Shown: positions 22,796 through 34,463 of the stretch, in pieces
How the letters are laid out: each line of letters starts with the position of its first letter
How positions within the stretch are numbered: the stretch's first letter is position 1
Source of the DNA: Agaricus subrufescens
Lineage: Eukaryota > Basidiomycota > Agaricomycetes > Agaricales > Agaricaceae
DNA length: 64,000 nucleotides
Direction: 5' to 3'
NCBI GenBank assembly: GCA_029945375.1
Contig: CM057066.1
Location: forward strand, 372,001-436,000
Notes under the pieces: generated by a model
What the model saw: the letters and a program-made list of their open reading frames with translations, nothing else
The model's database searches: none
What the model was told of the DNA's origin: nothing
Made by a program: the position numbers and the translations under genes

Positions 22796-24664
22796 CTAAA
22801 CGTCCATATGGGTTCTATCTGTTTGCGCCGGACCCGCAGCATGCGCTGCCGAAGGTTGCCTTTCGATCCGTGTGACAGACATAATATTGCCGGTGAGAGG
22901 GGGTGAAATGGTTCTGATGAGGGAATCATTATTATTGAGCAGGTCCCCCGCCGTAGAGAAGCTGGTGGAACCAGGTTGAATCCAATATCTCACGTTTGAG
23001 GGGGGTGTTTGCTGCGATCCCATCGAGGTCAACGAGGTAGCGGATACGTTCCTCTCGTGGCGGGTTTGCCGTGCGGTGATTGAGGGCGTCGTGACGATCG
23101 AGGATGACCCAACGATCGTCGCTTGATCACCGCCATCATGTAGGCTCGAAAAATCGCCTCGGCCGGCAGGAGCTTCCGTGTACGCTGGGGGATTGAACAT
23201 CCTGGGAGGGGGATTTTCGCTCATAATCGAACCACCATCGGAGGCATCCGATATCTTCTTGATGTGAGTAGCTGCTGAGGGTGTGGGATGTCGTCGTATA
23301 AAAGGAGAGACCGTCCCCTGAGGTGGAGGAGTAACACACACGATTGATGAGACTTGAGGGCCTGGCGAAGCCGACATGGCACGGGCATAAAGTAGCGACG
23401 CTTGAGCTGAAGACTGTTGTTGGTCACTAACGTGGGTCACGAGAGTGCTAGGTTCCGGTAGGGACATTGAACCGTTGGAAGGAGAAGAGAAATGTCCAAG
23501 AGGAGTGTAACCGGAATTTGACCCAATGAATCTGTTCAGGCCACGAGAAGGGCTGTGAAGATGATGATGATATACCATCGGTCGATCCGTCATGTTCATA
23601 CTACCATGGTTCTGCTCCAATGCAGCCCTCCTTCGCTTAGCGCGACACAGCAGGAAAACTGCAAAGGCAGCACCGACTGCCAAAGCTATAATGCCTCCAA
23701 CAACACCGCCCACAATTGCACCAGTGGCGGTACCCCCTCCAGATTTTTGCCCTCCGGTAGGAATTGAGGTGACAAGATAATAATCGCCTGGATCTTGTTT
23801 GACAGCGTCAGATCAGGCATCAGAAAATCATCCGGCCAGCAGTACCTGTTTGTGCAGTTTTTGCGGCTTGGGCGCCGTCCCAGCGTCCATCGGGCCAAGT
23901 CCGAGCTGTTATTCGACAAATTAAAACTAGGCTGAAGCTTTGATGACTACGGGATACTCACGATCTTTGGCAGCCCAATTTGGGAATGTTATTTGGTTCG
24001 GTATAGTATTATTATACCCGGGTGGCCAAGGGCTGGACGCGCTCCTGTAAGCATTCTCTTAGGCACGGGAGGACGAAACGCCCTACTCAGATATCGACGT
24101 GAATTTTGCGCAATCACTAGAGTTCCATTGAGCCCAACTAGAGGGGGGGGAAAAGTTATCGAAGGGCTCTTTGGGTACTGTTCTGTATTTTACGTACGAG
24201 AGTACGCCATTCTGTTCATTCTGACAAAGGGTGCATGCGCTGAGGAGATTATACGTTGCCCAAGAACTAGGGGAAAACATAAGCGACTTATAGGGAATAT
24301 AGGAAACCAACATACCAATAGCAACTGCCCGCTGTCGACGCATTTCCCGGGGCGTAGTGTGTGTTTTTTTGGAGTGCAGAAACCTGAAAGGCTGGATACA
24401 TTTTTCAACATCGGTGTTGCAATGGAAATTATCATACTCACTTGGGCCGTGACACGCGCCTTGCAGAACTGCGGCCGTCTTACAAGGGTTCATCGATTTT
24501 GCATTATCCATCCAAGTCCAAGTTGCAGGTGAAACACAATCTGGACCACTGAAGTCTCTGACCTCTAATCTTTTTCCCCGCCCAGCGCTAACCATCGTAA
24601 GTACCACCAAAACCACGACTGCATTTACGGGGGGTACATTCCATCTCTTTTTATTCTCTTGCAT
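22796..24664 (-). CDS. secreted-ectodomain, single-pass membrane protein (unknown function)
   Basis: Seven exons on the minus strand: 24442-24664, 24316-24391, 24198-24266, 24087-24137, 23962-24044, 23846-23905 and 22796-23787, about 517 residues with consistent phases. A hydrophobic signal region (NAVVVLVVLTMVSA) leads to a small ectodomain with TWTWMDNAKSMNPCKTAAVL, GSCYCSWATYNLLSACTLCQ and WAQWNSSDC, a Trp/Cys pattern I know from many basidiomycete proteins of unknown role. A Gly-rich stretch and one membrane segment (GAIVGGVVGGIIALAVGAAF) are followed by CRAKRRR and about 290 disordered Ser/Pro/Thr-rich residues. The layout suggests a cell-surface sensor or adhesion protein, which is inference. 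The second exon's acceptor (24392) was picked over a nearer AG because only it keeps the frame. Confidence 0.75.
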
Positions 24665-25989
24665 CTTATCGTGAAGAACGACCAGATGGATTGCAAGAAG
24701 GATCGGGAAAAGGCAGAAGACGATGAACGGGAATCGACTGATAGGCAGCTGAAAGTGAGGATGTAAGAGGAAATAGTAGCAAGTCGGCGCGCACTACTAC
24801 TGGAGATAGCGTCTTTCTGAAGTTGACCGCTGGGGGTAGCGTCTCCCCGAGATCAATAATGCAGGAGCGGACAAGAGAAAAATATGGCCGCAATCTCCAC
24901 GGCTGGTTTTTAAGGAGCAACCCAACAGGGCATTGATGATAAAAAACACACGTATGAATACAAGTGTCATCTATCAAAAGGCCGAGAAGATCTAATCGAA
25001 GTATAGCCGACGAAGAGAAGCCATTTTGGTTGTGTTTGTCGTGAGAGAATTCCCTCCCCGGGTGATTCTTTGCGATGTCCATCCCGGTTATTTGTCTTTG
25101 AGTGACGGCTGTATGGGACATAAGTGTCAGATGAACGCGGTGGTTGCTGGAATGTGCACGGCCTCAGAGCGCTGCCTGATAGTAACAGATCGCCGGAGAC
25201 TGAAGGGGTTCAGCCGTGACAGAGGCACCTGGCAGTGTTCAAAGATGAAAGACTAAAAACAAAGATGCCTAGAAGGAGCACCCTCAGTAGTCTCATGACC
25301 ATCCGCACCCGACCCGAGCGGTGATTTCGATGAAATGCTATATAAGGAAGCATCAAACTAGAGCGCCTTAATTCACTGTGCGAACCTTTAGACGTGCTGA
25401 ACTTGAAGACATGTTTATTAAGTCCAGCATGCGGTCCCGTGGTAATGCTCTTTAGGGAAGACTGCCTGAAGTGACTCTCGTGTGAATGAGAAACTCAGAG
25501 CAAGGGGATCTTTCTAGGTGTCTTTCCCGCGCTTATCATCGATCAAAGGCAAGAAAAAAATTTTCGAGTTGGGTAACAGTTCAAAGGTTCATGCATCATG
25601 GCCGGACATACCGGTTATTAAATTGGGGTCGGACAGCCTCATTGATTCTTAGGACGGTGGCTTCTTATACCGAGCTTTCAAAGCGGTCTGAGAAGTTGAG
25701 AACACTCAGAACAGACCGCCGCAACGGGTCTGGCACGTGATCGTCGGTCGGCGAATGCCACCGCGCTGGACAGAACAATGCTAATTTGATGAAAGCGAAT
25801 AGATAATAGGGATTCATACTGTAGCCATTGAATGGTGATGAGCTTTAGTTTCTACAGAGTATGCAGCACTTCCTAACAGTGAAGAGCTATCCATTCCTTT
25901 CAACGGCGCTGATGTCGAAGTATTTGTTATATTGGGGTTTTCTCTCCGAGACTTTCCATAGGTCACGGCATGTAAAACATCCTTTTTTG
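24665..25989. other. intergenic region, no gene seen
   Basis: About 1.3 kb of 5' flank of the single-pass protein gene, then unassigned sequence up to the second 7TM gene. Open frames (for example 24666-25121 minus) have no signature. Confidence 0.45.
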
Positions 25990-26044
25990 GTTATCTGTGA
26001 GTAAAATACATAGAGATGCTGATTTTTCCACTTACTCGCTGAAA

Positions 26045-27330
26045 CCCAAAGATCACCACAACCAGTAAAGGAACTGTTCAACCAAGATGTCATGAATATA
26101 TATGTAACTCGAGTGGCGAAAATCGTATTCACATGATGCCAACAGAATGTTCAAGATAGTCTCATGATCACTCGACACGATTAGAAGGGCAACAGAAATC
26201 CTAGAACAATCGAGAGCCATAACTAAGACTTGATAAAGTGATTACAAGATGAGATGGACTGACCCTAGTCCGAGCAATGAACCGAGATTGAAGAGGAGTA
26301 TCCGGAACAATAAAGGTGTTATTCGGGTATCTTTGGGAATTCTACGTGTACCACACATTCTTGAAGATATGATCGCTACAGAATGTGGACGGGATTAACC
26401 AGAATGTGTGTGGTAGTGAAGAAATTATCTTTACCCAGAATTATTAAGATTACCAAGATGGCCGCAAGAACGACACCGGCAATCACTTGTGGTCTAATCC
26501 ATTTTTTATCAGGGTAACCTTTAATTTGATCCAATAACTAAGCTCACATTGTTCTATGTGTGGACGTGCAGTACAAGCCATTCACTCGTCGTGCCCCAGC
26601 GGATTCATGAAGTTCGCGCTATTGGGAAGAGTTAATATTATACTTGTGATTATAAGTATTGCGGAACTTACTAAGATAACTGCTATAACAATAACAAACC
26701 AAGCCACATAAGGAACGATTAGGAGCTGTGTAAAGAGGTTAGTGCTTTTGAGCCTCTCTAGGAGCTATGACTGACGGGAATTTGTTTGCATCTTCTGAGA
26801 GGCGAGGATGAAGCTGAAATTATTTGCAAATAAATCTGAAATATGTCTATCCTTGAGTATTCTTCGATTCAACGAGAATGACATGTATGAACTCACGTGG
26901 ATAACAAAAGCTAGTGTTGTTCCCGTTGTTCTAGTAAAATAAGCGTCAGAGTTCTAGCTCACTGAAAAGACGAAAAACGGGAACTCACAGCACTGGGGCT
27001 GCGTAAACTAGTCCGCTCTGGGTTATACATAGAACACGTTCGGGTTCCGAGGTAAGCTGCCCGGGGGCAATGTACAGGAGGCAATAGCTGAGCGCGGAAA
27101 TTATCCACGACCCACAAAAGTTGTACCACGTTGAAAGACGAGAGAGTCGAGGATGAATGGCGATCCCAACCATGATGAGAGCCAATATTAAAGCTGCACA
27201 TAACTGTAACCAATTGAAGGCGAGAATGACTCCGGGGCTCAATGTAACAGAGCTCTGTGCTGAGGCTAAAGGCCAAGACGTTAGAATTCGTATTACTATG
27301 CGTGAACTCGTTACACACAAGAGGGTGCAG
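26045..27330 (-). CDS. seven-transmembrane protein, paralogue of the 20.2-kb gene (copy 2, ends unresolved)
   Basis: Minus-strand exons reproduce the domain order of copy 1: SPGVILAFNWLQLCAALILA (TM1), GSWIISALSYCLLYIAPG (TM2), SGLVYAAPVL joined across an intron at about 26940-26985 to TTGTTLAFVIH (TM3), LLIVPYVAWFVIVIAVIL (TM4), NGLYCTSTHRTM, PQVIAGVVLAAILVILIIL (TM5) and LLFRILLFNLGSLLGLGS (TM6). Each block aligns with the matching block of copy 1 (for example GLIYAAPGLSGCTTVALII) at similar intron positions. The first coding exon and the last exon after about 26100 could not be fixed: more than one frame is open there. It could be intact or recently damaged at the 3' end. Confidence 0.6.
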
Positions 27331-27526
27331 GTAATAGTGCAGTGGTTGATGAATTCATTGGGGTGAACTCGCAATGTATGCCATACTGATTTCCTTTATT
27401 TATGAGGCAATCAAACAAGTAGAAGGCACTGAGGCTCATGAAAAACACAATAACGTGAACTTTGGTAGACAGATCACCGAGTAAGTGACGTCCACCGTGC
27501 ATGTGAAATCCAAAAATAACAATCAT

Positions 27527-28079
27527 CTGCCTGGAAAGGGACTAACATGTCCTGATCGAAGTCGAGGATGCGATGCAGCAGACATAGCTTTCATCAGAAC
27601 TGCCAATGAACAAGCTGAAGGGGCAGTGTAGTAAGATAGCCCAATGGACAGAGTAACTCAGGCTGGTGAGGTACAGCCTTGTCTATTGTCGATAGGGACA
27701 TATCACAGCTTGGCGCATCTTTTCTGACATCCATTCACACGGGGATGCAGGAACGAGGGGATAAAAACAAGGCCAACAGAAAATCAAGAGCCGGCAGAAA
27801 GAAACAACAGCCACAACATGAGGCAAACAGAGAGAGGGTTTGAAGTAGGAGACGCGCGGTAACGATGAGAAGGATCTGCAGATGCGGAGTTCAAAGCGGA
27901 GTCTCGGTTGCCGTTTCATGCCGGTCTTCTCTCTTTCTTAGAGCTTGTGGTTTTCTCGCACCGTCTGCTCATCCAGTTTACCCGGGCTGTCAGTAATCAG
28001 GGTTACTTGTCATATTTGGTTACAAGATATTAGGACCAGCAAGCTCCCTATACCCGGTGGATGCAGGTGTCAACCTGAA
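27527..28079. other. intergenic region, nothing seen
   Basis: This lies between the 5' side of the 7TM copy 2 gene and the 3' end of the ABC transporter gene; it may hold the missing first exon of the former. Confidence 0.4.
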
Positions 28080-31000
28080 TCACAATATACACTCCACCTT
28101 TGCCATCTCATACAAACGTTGTTTTTCACCTGATTCTTCGACGAGTGACCGCAAATATCCATTTTCAGTTCGGAGAAGAGTAGATGGGCTATCGTATTCG
28201 ACCTGAGAATGTTATAAGTAGCCTGAGAGGTTCGGTGGTCTGTACCACTTACAATTCTGCCTGCATCCAAGACCATCTTTGAAGGTATAGTAAGAGGAAG
28301 AATCGGTGACAATATTGAATTACTCACAACTTTATCGGCATCCATAATAGTCTGCAAACGATGTGCAACTGTTATAACTGTAGTATCACGATCGATCTCA
28401 TGTCGGAGTGACGATTGAATGGCATTGTCAGTCTTGTGATCTATTCAAAGGTTCATACATATCCATGAATCTCGAAGTAAAGCATACCTATTGCCGAGGT
28501 TGCTGCCAAACAACAAAAAACGCCTAAGTCAATCAAGCGGAAGGGAGACACACAGATTACATACCTTCATCTAAAATCAATAACTTGCTTCCGCGTACGA
28601 TAGCTCGAGCCAAGGCAAGAATTTGACGTTGACCAACAGACAGGTTCCCTTTTCCGCCTGAGATCTGGGTATCAAGGGTGATCCTGACATCGTCCATTTC
28701 TGATTGAAGCGCCCCTAAGCCGGCAGCTCGAAGAGCATCGTTGAGCGTTACATCGTCGTATTGATCGAAAGGATCGAGGTTGTGTCTCAATGAACCGCTG
28801 AGGAGTTCGGGCTAGAAGGAATGTCAATGGATGGCTAACATCGAAATCATTGAACAATACGAACGATTTGAGGTATAATTGTGATCATAGAACGGAGGGA
28901 ATCAAGATTGATGGTGCTAATATTTACTCCGTCATAGAAAACATTCCCTTCGGTTGGAATGGAACGCAGAAGTGAAAGCGTTAGCGTACTCTGGAAGACA
29001 TTTATCATTTTGGCGAGATTACAAATTATTTCGGCTTGCCTTTCCTGAACCGGTTCGACCAACTGAAAAGGGTTCAGCACGAGAATGCAATAATTGAAAT
29101 AGCTCTCACCTATTCCAATGCGTTCACCGGGCTTGATTTCGAAGGAAATGTTATCGAGGACCTTCGGCCCGTCATGCGAATACCTTGCGGACAGGTTTTC
29201 TACGAGAAGCGAGCCTCCGGTTGGCCAATAGGCCGGGGGGACACCATTTTCACTTGATTTCGGTTCTTGTTCAATTTTAAGATATGCGTGAATGCGTTCG
29301 ATACTGTCACGTCATCAGAAGAGCTCTTTGTAGCGTCTAGACTGTGTACCTGATGCCTAACGCGGACTTAGGTAATGGCAAGCGCAGGTAGTGACAGTAC
29401 TCACCCTGAACTTCAAACTCATTGAATGCACGAATTAACCAAAGAATTACGGCGCTGAATCCAACTGTAGATCACATGTCAGTCAACGTTTGAGGCTCGT
29501 TTATGCAAACCGTTACCAGCCATGTTCAGGGAGAATCCAATGTTTGCCGAAGATTGGTTCTGAAAGTATACCAGGTATACAGCAAGTCCGGCGGCGAAGA
29601 GCCCACCAATTATGTCAGTTCTGACGCATACCCATCTGTTCAGGTTATAGAAAACCCTAGCTGCCCTAGTGTATCGATTTATATGGTTCATGGATTGACT
29701 GATAAAAGCTTCTTGAGCCCCATAAGCGCGAACAGACGCTTTTGAAAAGTCACGTCAATACTTCCGGATTTTTAAACGTGGTTAACGTACTGAGACCTGC
29801 AATTGTAGTACCAAAGCTAAATAGCTTGAGATAAGAATGGTAGAATGCAACTTTTTGACCTACTGCCCAACCACTGGAGCCTTGGCATTTGACATTTCCC
29901 TTTTCACGGACCTCTGCGCCGCCATGTAAATGCGGCCAACCCAGCCAGCAGTCAGTCCGATAACGAGACTGGGTATAGCAAAAATCGGGGTCATTATGGC
30001 AACGCCACCGAGTCTTGTTGCCATCCACATAGTTATCTCTGCTAGATCTCTCAGACTATCCTTGAGCGGACCATCCACTAGTAAAATTATAAGTTGGCCC
30101 AACGCCGAAAGCAGCAGGACAGACCAGCTCTAATATCTTGAGTACACCTTGTGATGATGCGGGAGACAGGAGTGATATCGAGCCACCTTCGAAAAGGATA
30201 TCAAATCGAAATCTTCACTTGACCAAGAATAGTACGCACCGGAGAGTCGTCCCGAGAACAGACTCTATGAGTTGATTATGAAACTGCAGCGAAGCGCGGA
30301 TAACCCCATAGATGAGAACCGTAATTCCCACCATAAAGGAAGCTACTCCAAGCACTGTCAGACCAACTGGTAAAAAGCAGTCTCAGAAATTAAGCCATAA
30401 CAAAAATTGAAGAAGACAATACCATAAACTCCCAAATAACTACATCGGTGAGAGGGGTATATTTCGGGAAACTAAAAGAGCTACTCACTAAGGAACGGAG
30501 ATGTCGGATGTCGGACGGTGCTCATATTGGGATGCCCAATAACCAAGGAACCATGTTTGGAAAGCGTTTATAGAGTGAGCGATGAGTAGCCCTCCAAAAA
30601 AGGCGACGAAAAACAGAAGAGGATGGCTCCCGCCAAGTCCGCCGAAAAAGAGTTTGACTGTGAGCTTGATCAGTATCAGTCAATAACTTTTAAGAACTAC
30701 GCACCCGATTGCCAACTGACATGCCCGACTTCGATTTCTTCCGCCAGGATGAGCTTACTCTGCGTTTTAGGAGCATTGGCTATGTTCAAGGTTCCTTTGA
30801 TCGCCTCAATCTCCTGTATATTCTTCTCTAACTTGCCCAAGACGGATCGGTCAGGGCCTAAAACTTCAGAGACGGTGCCTTGGGCAGCGACCTTGCCATT
30901 GGGTGCAATCGAGACTACAAAACCAGCCAACGGGCGAACCAAAGCAATATTGTGTGTCTAAGAGAAACTGTGAATATTGTCATATGGTTCAATGGATTAG

Positions 31001-34000
31001 CGTACCACAAGAATAACAGTCCTTCCCATGACAAGATCACCGGCGAAACACTTTTCAACGATCCACTTAGCAGTATGCACACTAGATGGCCTGAGCTTTG
31101 AAGCAATGATAGAAGATAAGGAAAATCACATACTCTAGTGCCGCAAGAACGTCATCAAGTAATATTATGTGAGCGGAAGAGTAAATGACACGAGCAAGGG
31201 TAATGCGGGCCTTTTGTCCGCCACTCAAAGTCAATCCCTTCTCGCCTACCTCAGTTTGGTCCCCACCCTGAAATAAGTCGAGGTCACGTTCCAAACCACA
31301 CTGGTAGAGCACCTTGCAATAACGTCTCTCGTCATATGGAGATCCAAATAATATGTTTTCCTAGAAGATCTATGAGAATGCAGAGATCAAAGTGGCAATA
31401 GCTAAACAAACCTTAATCGTCTCGTTCAGAATCCAGGACTCTTGTGCAGCGTAAGCGACTCCGTTATGTCGGGGAAGATTAAACCAGGAATTTGGTCCAT
31501 TAGGTATATAGTGCATTTCACCAAGTAGCGCCATTAGCATTGAGGTCTTCCCGGAGCCAGTGGGTCCAACAATGATATTAAGACAATTAGGTTTGAATAA
31601 GAGCTCGCGCTCAATTTGCAGGTGGTAGCATCTTGAAGGGGTTATTGATCCGTCGAATTCTGTAGACCACGCAAAAGAGGATTCGCTCATGCCAATCCGT
31701 TCATCTTCGGTTTGGGATTGAGTTAAGTGCAGATTGATGCCAGCATAGGCATCTAGTAATTCCGTCTATGAATGTAAAATGAGACTTGTGCCAAAGAGGA
31801 TATCTGGACGACGTACGTTCTTCAAGAACTCGTTGACCCGATCCAGGGATACTTTTCCAACAATCAATTGACTGAACATTTCAAACCCCAAGAAGAATTG
31901 TTCTCGAAGAATGTCAAACACTGTCATTGAACTGAATACAATAGAGGGTTTGAGCATTTGCTTCATTATCACGGTCTAGTACCTTATCATTATCATAAGG
32001 AGATTGTCTCAACGAGATCGAACGTACGCTAAGGAGATTTAGTACGGTCAAGCTGGTTAGATGAGCATTCGACTTACTAGGCGCAGTATGTAGACAACAT
32101 GACGAATATGGGAATAGCATAACTTCAGAACATATAATTAGTTACCAAATGTTCGTAAAGAATCAAACGTACTTGATATTGTTGTTGATCAAATCAAGTA
32201 ATAACTTCTTCCACAACCATCTTAATTCTTCCTCCCGCTTTTCCAGAATCTTGTCCTGCGTTTTCATCTCCCAACCGAACAACTTGATCATCCGAATAAC
32301 ATTCATCACTACGGATTCCCACATTCACATCAAGATATGTCTTACGAGCGTTAGGTAAAATCACACACCTTCAGTGACAGTCTCTACACGAGTATCCGCC
32401 TTCTTCAGTCTACGTTCCTCAGCTGCCTGGACTTTCTTTGCCACATATCCCGGAATGGGGATCATGAAAATCAAAACACACATACCAACAAAGGCACTGA
32501 CGTTAAACGATTGGAAGTCAATCTGGTGAAATCAGTAAGCGGATGGTGCTCACCTCCAGCCAAGAATCCAGTAGAGAAAGGCGATGCAAGCAGTAAGCTG
32601 TAACGGAATGAAAATGAACACAAAGATGAAATCGCGAGCATCAAGTATATTTCCTAGATCGGTCGTAACAAGGTTGTTGATGTGCCCAATGAGATTGCTT
32701 GGACTGGACAGTCTCGTCGGAGATTTTTCTCCCTTAAGGATCTCTGTGTTCAACTCAGCACATTCTACAGGGGTGGGCTTGATGTTATCGGATGACATCG
32801 AAATGATGTCGCTCCCATTTGTGCCAAGACCCTCCACACCTAAAGTAGGATTACCAGTCCCCATAACATTTTCTCCAACTTTCTCGGTCTCTGCCTTCAT
32901 GCGTATACGCAGAGAGTGCTCAAATACTAGTTGGGTGATAATTGCCTCACATCGGACTGCCGTACGAGTCTAGACCATATAAGCTTATTCATCCCGACAG
33001 TGGCAGACAGCACTTACGGTGTAAAAATTGAAACCTTGATAGAACATTGACGTAGCAAGAGGACCTAGAAAGAGGCAGACGATCCAGACCCAGGGTCGGA
33101 CAGTTGTATGGTGATCATCAGCTTCCAAATAACTGCCATCGGTCAATGAGAATTCACTAATGACCGCGGATCGAAACCTTACCTGAGTAAGCTGTTCAGA
33201 GCAAAAGGTGAAAGAAATGTTGATAGGCCCATAAGTACAAGAAGAAGGCTAGTGAGGGCGAATTCAAAGCGAAACGTTCGCATGATGCCCCAAAAGAAGT
33301 GACTTTCTTCCACCCCTTCGGCAGGGTCAAGATACCGAAGCAAGTATTAGTGACTGAACCGAGACTGAACCGAGATCAATGGATACCTTGAAACTCATTG
33401 ATTTGAGGTTGTGGGTGTAATCGTAATCAGCGAGAGCTGGTAATTGATCATGCGCAAGGTGAGGGACACGATACGCTAAAAGCACGATTGAGTCGAGGAA
33501 AGAGTATGTGACCATGGACAAAATGGATGCCGTCTGCTCGGAGTTGGGCTCCATCGGATTCTATAATAGAAACAAGTAGAACATTTTTATTTCTACGTAC
33601 CCAATGTTGGACGCCTACCTTGGGATCCAATGGCATGTATTTCCTCGGGGTAATTAAAGGAATCAATACGCCGACCACAAAGAGAACGAGAATATTGGCC
33701 CATAATAATGGGCCAAGTTTTGCGTCTAGAGGAGGTATGTTGAAAGTCATGAGAGGGTATAGATCCCGATAGGCGAAAACAAGAAAGGTGATGAGATAGA
33801 TGATGTTCGCGTGCCATCTTGAAGCCAGAGACCATCCTCTGGATCCAAAAATGGCTAGGAAAGACAAGATAGTCGTGTAAAGCTGTAACCATTAGCATGA
33901 ACTAGCGAAGTGTTGATGGCAACGGCTACTCACATAAACAACATAAAAAGATAGATCAATTTTACGTGTTTGTTGGAAAGGGTGGTAATTGACCCCTGAA

Positions 34001-34463
34001 CTTGCCTGGTCGAGCGGCATATTTCCCGAAGCAACACGATGGTTTTGGGTAGATAAGAAAGTAAGAGCTAACAGGATAATACCTCCGAACACGCGAGTGA
34101 GCCTGTGGCAGAAGATGACTGATCCCCCGCAGTCTTGTATATAGCACTCAACATTTCCCCACATGCCAGAGGCTGATTCGCTGCTTTCCTCTTCATCGGC
34201 AGGCACTTCGGCAGTACTTGACCAAAATTTAGCGACATGGATCACGCCAATTTGAACGAAAGCGAGGCCCAGTGAAGCAATCGCAGCCATGGCGGGTATA
34301 GCAAGAGTGTCGGGTGAGGTCCCACCAAATCTTAAAAGGGCGTTGAGTTTTATGGTGCGTAAAAATCTATTCTTCCTCACCTGCCAGCGGCATCATTTGA
34401 GACCTCAAGCCTGAGAGCCCCTACAATAGTATACGCCAATCCCGAAATGTAGGAGGAGTACAT
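28080..34463 (-). CDS. ABCC/MRP-type ABC transporter
   Basis: The minus-strand gene starts at ATG 34463 (exon 34381-34463) and ends at TGA 28080. Order: N-terminal membrane domain (33.4-34.4 kb); TMD1 with RTAVRCEAIITQLVFEHSLR; NBD1 with Walker A VGPTGSGKTS (about 31550-31570), Q-loop AAQESWIL, signature LSGGQ (about 31215-31230) and degenerate LLDDVLAALD; TMD2; NBD2 with Walker A GRTGSGKS (split by an intron), signature LSVGQRQ (about 28625-28645), LLILDEATSAID and AVAHRL-like TVAHRLQTIMD. It ends VLDAGRIVEYDSPSTLL plus a short tail. The Asp in place of catalytic Glu in NBD1 with a normal NBD2 is the ABCC pattern. Members export glutathione conjugates and other organic anions from cytosol to vacuole or outside. 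More than 20 short introns; several are unusual (see findings): single-base exon at 32028, GC donor at 29039, 15-nt exon 28488-28502, doubtful acceptor near 33335. Substrate is unknown. Confidence 0.88.

Noticed and set aside
24666..25121. 151-codon minus-strand frame upstream of the single-pass protein gene
   Set aside because: It is in the 5' flank, has no signature and no splice connection to the gene.
33448..34380. Several overlapping minus-strand frames that look like separate small membrane proteins
   Set aside because: They are exons and alternative frames of the N-terminal membrane domain of the ABC transporter.
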